This document shows positions 56,409 to 64,000 of a stretch of DNA of 64,000 nucleotides, piece by piece. Made by a program: the position numbers and the translations under genes. The DNA lies in assembly GCA_036873135.1 (NCBI GenBank), contig JAPTYO010000023.1, forward strand, positions 5,963,834-6,027,833. Direction: 5' to 3'. Positions within the stretch are counted from its first letter, which is position 1, and each line of letters opens with the position of its first letter. The stretch comes from Clarkia xantiana subsp. parviflora (Eukaryota > Streptophyta > Magnoliopsida > Myrtales > Onagraceae). The notes beneath the pieces are model-generated. The model made no database searches and was not told where the DNA came from. It saw only the letters and a list, made by a program, of their open reading frames with translations.

Positions 56409-57997
56409 ACTTATCAATTGGGAGTGATTAGTTTTTCCTACCCACAGAAGCCACAGGGGTAGTAAGAGTATTATTAGAATATGTACATTCCTCTTCTTAA
56501 ATCATAGCCGTATATCTTGGCCAAAAAACTCATAGATGTATATCACAACACATACATATATATTGGTATCTAATTATGTGGTCTGCCAATGAGTGTGTAT
56601 ATCATCTATGTAAATTGTATGTTATTAAGGTCATCTCTCCTCTATGTCTATTCTTTCCGGTTCAAAGAATAACACCTTCCAAGTCCAAATGAAGCTCAGT
56701 AGTAGATATAGTTTCATCTTACGACAGTCATATTTTTTCAAGCACAAACAGTACATTTTAGCTTCTCAAGAATTTAATTAGGTAAATTATTACTTCTGCT
56801 AATTAAATATCTATATTTAGTTACTAAATACATATATTTTGGTGCTAAATTTGTGTGTTTTTTGTATGATTTTATTGTCTACTTCTGGTTAACCTTCATT
56901 TGGCATATTTAAATTCCTTGAGTCATCCAGGTATTCGATGTCGGTGCCTACCTACATACGGTGATGCATCAGTGCAGTGAAATGGTCCATTCCCTCTACG
57001 CTTTTCATTAAATCCTAATCATTACGCTTGATTAAGAAATTATACTGAACAAGATAAAAATGATTTTTACAAATGTAGGGTTATCAGACTTTCTAGAGAG
57101 CATCATGATAATTTAGCTCAATTGGGATGGATTATACTACTGAAGCTCTCCATTTGTCCGGACTATCCAAGATGAAATAAGTGTACTTTTTTTGGAGATG
57201 CTACAACTGTTATTTCTATGCAAATTAACATCCGAAGGTTCTTTTTGTACGAAATAAATTGAGGTATTTGTTTCAGTCTTTTGATAATGTTTTTGTTGGT
57301 TACATTTTAACCTTTGAGACTAGATCTTTAATAAATAAGTTACATCTCGGTAACAACTTAAGACATCTCCGCTTGCATTAAACTTTGAAACAATTTTAAC
57401 TTTAGTAGAGTAGGGTTAGCAGACAGCCACCCGAAATCATCTTAGGAAATCCCGGTATAGTGTTACCCCTCTCGGTTCCTGATGATGTCTTGGTATAAAA
57501 CATATGTCGCCATACTCACTTTAGCGGGTCATATTGAATCAATAAGTAATTATTAATTTCATTTCAAAGTTAAACTCACCATGACATGTCAAGAAATTTT
57601 ATTTGTCCATCTATTGTGTTGCTTTGATTATTAGCTCTTTCTCTGCGAGCTTGAGTTTGACTCCTTTCCCTAAATTTTCGATTAGAACTTATTGTGTGTG
57701 TATTGTTCCAACTAAAATTAACTCGGTCGTTTGTCTTTACACTCTAATTTTTCCTTTGATAGGGAATATGGTATGTACTTTCTTTTTTTCCAGATTGGGC
57801 TTTCATTTGGCTATAAAGAGTAATTATTTGAAAAGAGCTCTATAGTGACTCATCACACTGTCCAATAGCAGAAACACGTGTCCTGATATTGGGATTGATC
57901 TGAAAGACATCCTCACAGTTATGGTAAAGAAAGAAAATCTAGTGGAAGTCTGCAACGAATAATGCTTGGCGAGACATCTCAATTCTCATGTTCCGGG
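56409..57997. other. AT-rich DNA, nothing recognised
   Basis: About 1.6 kb. I saw no convincing ORF, RNA gene or repeat. The short plus-strand ORF at 57603-57845 is leucine/serine-rich and unremarkable. The region ends at the gypsy-D LTR; CCGGG (57993-57997) would be one copy of its target duplication. Confidence 0.55.
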
Positions 57998-58707
57998 TGT
58001 TGGATCACGGTGGAACTCCGGTACGGACTTTGACGGCGATCCTAGCTCCTTCGCTCCACGCAATCCTGCAAGAGGGGATAGACCGGGCGGTGACCCAGAA
58101 TCCCTCTCCGATGCTTAAATGAGTATCTCGTATGGTCTGGCAAGCAGTAATCTCAAGTAAGTATTTCAACGTAACGTAATTGATCTGAGGTGACCTCTGC
58201 CCTTTTATAGGCGTAGAGGTACCTCAGTTACCTGGTGAACCGTTGGGGGTGGTTAGCCCGTATCTCGCGTATCTCGGGCATGATCCCGCCTATCTAGGCC
58301 ATGATCTCGCTTATCTCGGCCACACCCCGCGTATCTCGGCCACGCTCCGCGTATCTCAACTACGCTCCGCGTATCTCGGCCACGCCCCGCGTATCTCGGC
58401 CTTAACCTCTGATGGCAAGTCCCGACTGACATTGGGGACTCCAGAGTTATCTCGTTATGTCACCGCTCGGGGCCCCTCGTCGTCGTGACAGGGCCAATCG
58501 TTCTCAGGGATTCGTCATCGGGGCCTACTTAAAGGCTTCTCATCGGGAGCTTTCAGCTCACCTATCGGGACCGACTCCGTCGGGACCTTTCATCATCGGG
58601 ACTCCCTACGTCGGGACCCTTCACCTGGGTCATCTTGACCTTCATTTGGGGCCCAGTGGGCCTGTTCGCCGTTTCCTTGTTGTTAACGGCCCTAGCAGAA
58701 CCCATCA
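57998..58707 (-). repeat. gypsy-D 3' LTR
   Basis: 710 bp. Minus-strand reading starts TGATGGGTTCTGCTAGGGCC and ends CCGTGATCCAACA, matching the gypsy-C LTR ends. The middle has diverged strongly but keeps U3 repeats (58255-58405) and the TATA hairpin. Confidence 0.9.
58185..58227 (-). promoter_or_regulatory. gypsy-D LTR core promoter in an inverted repeat
   Basis: CTGAGG at 58185 and CCTCAG ending at 58227 bound arms of about 18 bases around TATAAAA (minus strand). The inner arm sequence (ACCTCTGCCC) differs from that of gypsy-C (AACTTCCTCC), yet each pairs with its own partner with few mismatches. Confidence 0.72.
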
Positions 58708-58716
58708 TTTGCCCCC
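58708..58716 (-). other. gypsy-D polypurine tract
   Basis: The minus strand reads GGGGGCAAA directly before the LTR, identical to gypsy-C. Confidence 0.85.
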
Positions 58717-59087
58717 AAGACATGAGGGACTTTTAGTTCGTCGTGTCTTTCAACTCTCGACCTCCCGACGTTGAAGTCGGGGATCTTTCCCTTGGCATAG
58801 TCACTCAGTGTGAGTCTTCTCGTTCATGTTTCTTCAATGCCTTGTGGATATCTGCCAAATCCGAGAGGACTCCACGGTTCCCCAGTCATCCAATGTAGTA
58901 GATAATGAAGTGACGTCATCAGTACCCGTGCCTGATTCTCTGCGTCTGCTTTTTCTGAAAAGTGCTTTTCAGGCTATTTCATCATTGCACCTGCTGCCAT
59001 TCCGCACGTTTCGTCTCAACGGCCCAGATTAGAACGCTTCAACTTCGACGGTTCAGATTAAAGCGCCCCTTCGACTGTCCTCTTCGC

Positions 59088-59096
59088 CTATAAAAT
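59088..59096 (+). promoter_or_regulatory. TATA box of the gypsy-D antisense gene
   Basis: CTATAAAAT lies about 100-140 bases before the two candidate start codons, as in gypsy-C. Confidence 0.6.
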
Positions 59097-59193
59097 CCTC
59101 ACCCAGGGTACAGTTTCCTCTTATCGTCTACAAATTTTCGAAAGCTTTCTGCAACTCTTGAGACCTTAGTGTTCTTCGGCCATCTTTCTGGCA

Positions 59194-59629
59194 ATGCCAG
59201 GTTCATTCTTCCAGCCTCCAATTATCATGTCAGGTAAGGGTTTCTTCTCTATTGTTCGCCTTCATCTTTGCTTAGTTTGATTGTAATTTTCCGGGAAAAA
59301 CCTAACGTCCCTTTCAATGGCTGATTTCAGATAGTGGATCTGGTTTCGAGGGAAGGAAGCCTTTCAACTTCGACTATGTTCTGAATGAAATTTTCAGCAC
59401 TGCTTATGATGCAGCTCTCCGGGAAGGATGTATCATTTCCATCAGAGAAGCCGATGCTCAAGGCCGGAAATGCATACCACAAGTTCAGAGTGAAGAGGAG
59501 CTACTTCTTCATCGGAAACTCCTCGATCCCATGACCCCGATAGCCAATCCTCCAACGGCTGACCCTGTGGAGCCTTCTGCCACAGACCTTGCGGACCCTG
59601 TTCCCGTTGATGCCGCTAACAAGGATTAG
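59194..59629 (+). CDS. Spliced antisense gene of gypsy-D (112 codons, function unknown)
   Basis: Exon 1 is 59194-59233 (MPGSFFQPPIIMSG before splicing). The 97-bp intron 59234-59330 has a GTAAGG donor and a TTTCAG acceptor. Exon 2 is 59331-59629, ending in TAG. The second ATG, at 59227, is the one shared with gypsy-C and would give 101 codons. Shared blocks are SGSGFEGRKPFNFDYVLNEI, FSTAYDAALREGCIIS, AQGRKCIPQVQSEEELLLHR and KLLDPM. The gene runs opposite to the element's own transcript. No known domain; the first half looks globular, the C-terminal third is proline- and alanine-rich. It is intact while pol is broken, so it may have stayed useful longer, or it may simply be a shorter target. 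Confidence 0.72.
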
Positions 59630-59764
59630 GCCTAACTGCTTATCTTTAGAGTCCTTGTATTCTCCTCTTTTTGTAATCATCGGGCTTTCGAGCCCTATTA
59701 ATATCAGACTTTCTTAGTTCCGATTCTTTCATTGCACTTCTCCCAGTGGCTTTACTATACTTTC

Positions 59765-60590
59765 TTAAGTCGAAGCCTCGACAATTAAGATATTTTCATA
59801 CATCACTTAAGACGGTTTACTGACTTGCACCACTTAAGGCGACTTACCATCATGCACCACTTAAGGCGACTTTCCAAGACTTAGAATAAGATCAAGAATC
59901 ACGCATCACTTAAGACGGCTTAATCTCGTGCATCACTTAAGACGACTTAATCTCGTGCATCACCTAAGACGACTTAATCTCGTGCATCACCTAAGACGAC
60001 TTAATCTCGTGCATCACCTAAGACGACTTTTCAACCTGCGCCACCTAAGGCGACTTAATATCGTGCACCACTGAAGGCGACTTTGCATCGTGCACCACTT
60101 AAGGCGACTTTTCAACCTGCGCCACTTAAGGCGACTTAATATCGTGCACCACTGAAGGCGACTTTGCATCGTGCACCACTTAAGGCGACTTTTCAACCTG
60201 CGCCACTTAAGGTGACTTAATATCGTGCACCACTGAAGGCGACTTTACATCGTGCACCACTTAAGGCGACTTTACATCGTGCACCACTTAAGGCGACTTT
60301 TCAACTTGCGCCACTTAAGGCGACTTAATATCGTGCACCACTGAAGGCGACTTTACATCGTGCACCACTTAAGGCGACTTTTCATCGTGCACCACTTAAG
60401 GCAACTTTTCAACTTGCGCCACTTAAGGCGACTTAATATCGTGCACCACTGAAGGCAACTTTACATCGTGCACCACTTAAGGCGACTTTTACATCGTGCA
60501 CCACTTAAGGCGACTTTTCAACTTGCGCCACTTAAGGCGACTTAATATCGTGCACCACTGAAGGCGACTTTATAATGCTTAGAATAAATC
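59765..60590 (-). repeat. gypsy-D 3' array, 27-bp units in higher-order groups
   Basis: The basic unit is 27 bp, around GCACCACTTAAGGCGACTTT followed by TCATCGT. Variants are ordered: the CTTAATATCGTGCACCACTG variant recurs at about 60054, 60136 and 60216 (81-82 bp, three units), then at about 60325, 60433 and 60541 (108 bp, four units). Long open frames across it are repeat artefacts. Confidence 0.9.
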
Positions 60591-60669
60591 TAAGAATAGC
60601 TCTGTTTGGAGGCAACCTCTTTATTTATTGATGGCACAAAATTCACTTACATCGAATCAAACGATAAAT

Positions 60670-60832
60670 AACATACACCACTTAAGGCGATTTTACATCG
60701 GACACCACTTAAGGCGACTTTTCATCGGGCACCACTTAAGGCGACTTTTCATCGGGCACCACTTAAGGCGACTTTTCATCGGGCACCACTTAAGGCGACT
60801 TTTCATCGGGCACCACTTAAGGCGACTTTTCA
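60670..60832 (-). repeat. gypsy-D 3' array, homogeneous 27-bp part
   Basis: About six units of CATCGGGCACCACTTAAGGC plus GACTTTT, nearly identical. They start right at the integrase stop codon (60833-60835). The part nearest pol is the most uniform, suggesting recent expansion there. Confidence 0.92.
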
Positions 60833-62065
60833 TCAAGCATAGTGTTTCTTCAAGTGTTCGCCACTGAAAGAATGCTTTAATACTCTGCCATCGAGGTCTT
60901 CCAACTTGTATGCATTCGGGGCTGGCATCCCCACGACCTTGTAAGGTCCTTCCCATTTTGGTGACATCTTGCCGATTCGATCCAAAAGGGTAAACTCGTT
61001 GCGACGCCAAACCAGCTCCCCGACGAAGAATTGTCGGGACTTAACTCGCCGATTATAATACCTGGCCGTCGCTAAACGCATTCGAGCCTGGACTTCGTCG
61101 GCTTCCCGCCTCTTCTCTTCGAGTAAGTCTAAGTCCAGTCGTCTCATTTCGTCGTTCGTCAGAGGCTCGTAATATCTCATCCGATGCGATGCTACGGCCA
61201 CCTCCACGGGAGCAACAGCCTTCGTGCCATAAACAAGGCCAAACGGAGTCTCCGCAGTTGCTCGTTTGGGCGTCGTTCTAACAGCCCAAAGCACGTTTTC
61301 CAACTCGTTCAGCCATTTGCCCTTCAAGGCATAGACCCTTTTCTTCAGGCCATCCATCACGATTTTGTTGGCTGATTCCACCTGGCCATTAGTCTGAGCA
61401 TGGCGTACAGAAGCTGTCCGATGCTCGATATTCAACTCTTCCAAATACTCCTTCACCTGAGACCCGTTAAACGGTGGGCCATTGTCGCTGATCACCAACT
61501 TAGGAATCCTGTATCTGGACACAATATGGGTCTGGAGGAACTTGACGATCTGGTTCCCCGTCGTTCTGGCCAATGCCTTTGCCTCTATCTATTTCGAAAA
61601 ATAATCGATAGCTACAAGTAAATACTTACATTGTCCTTGTGCTTGTGGAAGAGGTCCCACCAAGTCGATGCCCCACTGCGCGAAGGGCCAAGCGCTCTTG
61701 ATGGACGTCAGATTAGCAGCCGGAGCCACAATGCTCGGGGCGTACCTCTGGCACGCGTCACAGGATCGGACCAACGCTGTCGCCTCCTTGCTCATCGTAG
61801 GCCAATAATAGCCCAAGTTCAGCACCTTCCTCATAATGGATCGGGCCCCTTCATGACAAGCCGCGACCCCTTCATGCACCTCCTTCAGGATTCGATTTGT
61901 GTCGGGCTCAGCCACACACTTCAAGTACGGAGTCGAGAGCCAACCCTTCTTGTATAGCTGATTGTCCAGCATCACGTAATTAGCCGCGATCCGACGTATC
62001 CTGTCGGCTACTACTTTATCATCAGGGACTGCCCCCGTAGTCAGGTACGCGACTATCGGGGTCAT
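60833..62065 (-). pseudogene. gypsy-D integrase (one stop)
   Basis: The HHCC finger (HEGVAACHEGARSIMRKVLN, CDACQRYAP) and DDE core (WGIDLVGPLPQAQGQCKYLL, ISDNGPPFNGSQVKEYLEEL, TNGQVESANK) are clear. A TAG stop at 61589-61591 replaces the tryptophan of SKWIEAKAL. The C-terminal domain WEGPYKVVGMPAPNAYKLED ends HYA with a TGA next to the tandem array. Confidence 0.92.
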
Positions 62066-63140
62066 CCAAGTGGGCTCCTCCTCCGATCTTGCTTAAATGG
62101 TACACACCTGTGTCGGGTCGGTGGTCGATAAGATCACCTTCTCCAAGAAATGCACCTTCCGATTTTCCTCCAAGGGTGCCCCCAGGGCAAATTTGCTCAA
62201 GGCGTCTGCCTCCATGTTTTCCTCCCTCGGGATCGCCTCGATGTCGAAGCTTTTAAAGCACTCCTTCAAGGCTTGTACCTCGCGCAGGTATTTCTTCATT
62301 ATCGGGCTCTTCGCTTCGTATCGCCCTTGAACCTGGTTTACGATCAGGGCCGCGTCACACTTTACTTTCAAGCGAGCAACTCCCGTACCTTTGGCAATTT
62401 TCAGGCCCGTGATACGAGCCTCATACTCCGCTTCGTTGTTCGTGGCCTTAAACGTTAAAGCCAAGGCATATCGGAGGGCTCACCTCCACCTGGTGGTATC
62501 AACACAAAACCTGCTCCTGATCCGTCTGAACTCGAGGAGCCATCCGTATACATCTCCCAGTATTTTCCTCGTTTGGCTGTTCTGATTGCTCTGCCCTCTC
62601 TGGTTGTTCTTCTGTCGGGACCTCCATGGTTGCCCCCTCTACAGGGCCCGCTTCTTCCAGATCGGGGGCTGTAGACTCTGCTATGAAATCCGCCAATGCC
62701 TGGCCCTTAATAGCCGTTCTCGGAGCAAAGTGTATGCGAAACTCACTAAGATCGACTGCCCATTTCACTAATCTCCCCGACGCATCAGGTCGGTTCAAAA
62801 AATGCTTCAGAGGTTGGTTCGTCAACACAGTAATCTCATGCGCATGGAAATAAGGCCTCAGCTTCCGAGCAGTTATAATCAGCGCAAAGAGATACTTCTC
62901 AACGGCAGGATAATTCAATTCAGACTTGGCAAACGCCTTGCTTACATAATAGACGGGGACTTGATTACCCTCGACAACCTTCACTAATACAGAGCTAATG
63001 GCAAATTCAGAAACAGCCACGTAAAGATAGAGCGGCTCGCCTGGAACCGGTTTCGCCAACGGCGGGAGGGTGTGAAGGTGCTACTTGAGTGCTTGGAATG
63101 CTTCTTCACACTTGGCAGTCCACTCAAACTTCTTGTTGGC
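62066..63140 (-). pseudogene. gypsy-D RNase H and archaeal-type RNase H (frameshifted)
   Basis: RNase H reads EPLYLYVAVSEFAISSVLVK, YFHAHEITVLTNQPLKHFLN and GQALADFIAEST. A frameshift near 62550, at the start of the second RNase H, and another near 62470 break the domain. FKATNNEAEYEARITGLKIA and PREENMEADALSKFALG follow, with a TAA at 62093-62095 before integrase. Confidence 0.9.
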
Positions 63141-64000
63141 CCTCAGGACTTAAAAAATGGCATTGATCGGTCACTTGCCTTAGACAGGAAACGATTCATT
63201 GCAGCCAGTCGGCCATTCAGCACTTGCACCTCCCGATGGTTTATCGGAGACTGCATCTCCTCGATCGCCCTCAGCTTCTCGGGATTCACCTCAATTCCTC
63301 TCTGGCTAACCATAAAGCCCAGAAATTTCCCTGAGTGGACTCCGAAGGCGCATTTTGTCGCGTTTAAGCGAACCTGATGAAGCCTCATCCGCTCAAATGC
63401 CATGGCTAGGTTGTGCACATGATCCTCAGCTTGTCGGGACTTCACCAGCATATCATCCACGTAAGCCTCCATGGTCTCCCCTAGCATATCTCCGAACAGC
63501 TTGTTCACCATCCGCTGGTAGGTTGCCCCGGCATTGATCAATCCGAAAGGCATGACATCGTAGTGATAGATGTCACTGTCTGCATAAAATGCTGTGTGAG
63601 GAGCGTCCTCCTTAGCCATTTTGATCTGGTTGTAACCTGAGTACGCATCCATGAAGCTCAACAGCTCATGTCCCGACGTGGCATCCACCAGCTGGTCAAT
63701 TCTCGGGAGCGGGTAACAGGTCGCGGAAATCAACACACATCCGCCATTTCCCGTTGGTCTTCTTCACCAACGGATTAGCGACCCAAGTCTGGAATCGGAG
63801 CTCTTTGATAAACCCAGCATCGAGCAACCTGCCCACCTCCTGCTGGATCGCGATCTTCTTGTCTGTGCCCATCGGACGCCTTTTCTGCGTGATAGGTTTG
63901 ATCGCGGGATCTATCTTCAGCTCGTGTATGATCACATCGGGGCTGATTCCTGGCATATCGCTCGGGGACCAGGCAAACAGCTCCTTAAACTCCTTCAGCA
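63141..64000 (-). pseudogene. gypsy-D reverse transcriptase (two frameshifts), open at window edge
   Basis: Starts outside the window. MPGISPDVIIHELKIDPAIK and LRFQTWVANPLVKK are followed by a deletion of about 23 bases near 63722, which removes the NKACPKDC block. The next frame holds YPLPRIDQLVDATSGHELLS, DAYSGYNQIKMAKEDAP, the catalytic AYVDDMLVKS and RGIEVNPEKL. A one-base loss near 63147 (after MPFF) ends that frame. Confidence 0.9.

Larger units (their letters stand above)
57998..64000 (-). mobile_element. gypsy-D: Tat-type Ty3/gypsy element, 5' part outside window
   Basis: Minus strand. From right to left: reverse transcriptase, RNase H, archaeal-type RNase H, integrase, 27-bp arrays, antisense spliced gene (plus strand), purine tract and 3' LTR. 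The polyprotein is close to that of gypsy-C. Several frameshifts and stops are present. Gag, primer site and 5' LTR must lie to the right of the window. Confidence 0.93.

Noticed and set aside
57603..57845. 80-codon ORF with hydrophobic stretches
   Set aside because: AT-rich, phenylalanine/leucine-rich translation of the kind expected by chance in such DNA; no neighbours or signals.
59765..60832. CRISPR-like array
   Set aside because: Units are head-to-tail without unique spacers, in a plant retrotransposon 3' region; there are no cas genes.
60014..60867. Repeat-peptide ORFs on both strands of the 27-bp array
   Set aside because: A 27-bp period keeps any stop-free frame open; both strands are open at once, which argues against coding.
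1..64000. Endogenous plant pararetrovirus or other virus
   Set aside because: Every RT found sits in a copia- or gypsy-ordered polyprotein with LTRs; no movement or coat protein motif of a pararetrovirus was seen.

Overview
The window is nuclear DNA of a flowering plant, most likely a eudicot. It holds one intact host gene with plant-type GT-AG introns, a CT-rich leader and AT-rich introns. Almost everything else is nested, mostly decayed LTR retrotransposons and small DNA transposons. I saw no bacterial operons, rRNA, tRNA or CRISPR arrays. The species cannot be named from sequence alone.

Layout, left to right. (1) 1-7961: a Ty1/copia element on the minus strand (copia-1; its 3' LTR lies just left of the window), with a hAT-like MITE in its leader. 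(2) 8181-20270: an old minisatellite split by a Ty3/gypsy element (gypsy-A, 8421-19282). Gypsy-A itself carries a TRIM (9655-10915, perfect 5-bp target duplication) inside gag and a 5'-truncated copia (copia-B, 12296-18156) fused to its reverse transcriptase. (3) 20700-22880: a decayed multi-exon gene on the minus strand, resembling the antisense extra ORFs of Tat-lineage gypsy elements. (4) 23050-32367: a complete, young Tat-type gypsy element (gypsy-C) with two 760-bp LTRs, target duplication CGGTT, gag-PR-RT-RH-archaeal-type RH-IN, tandem arrays and a small spliced antisense gene. (5) 32373-34900: AT-rich DNA without recognisable genes. (6) 35052-39345: the host gene, a 12-exon TauE/SafE (sulfite-exporter-like) membrane protein of 457 codons. 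(7) 39772-54760: two copia copies tail to tail (copia-E plus strand, copia-F minus strand). Copia-E carries a hAT MITE; copia-F carries a non-autonomous LTR element with non-canonical TA...TA ends. (8) 54761-57997: mostly unexplained, with one long-palindrome Mutator-type MITE (55877-56399). (9) 57998-64000: a second Tat element (gypsy-D, minus strand, running off the window), with a 27-bp array and a second copy of the spliced antisense gene.

How the parts relate. Copia-B, -E and -F are one family with similar LTRs; the same central part of pol is missing or unrecognisable in all three. Gypsy-C and gypsy-D are cousins: polyprotein, antisense gene, array core motif and LTR architecture all correspond. 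Comparing them gives the best new signals: a short antisense protein kept open with the same intron in both, and a TATA box that sits in the loop of an inverted repeat whose arms differ between the two LTRs but still pair within each.

All retroelement polyproteins here are interrupted by stops or frameshifts, so none looks autonomous. Exon boundaries and LTR ends were read by eye from splice signals, target duplications and copy-to-copy comparison.
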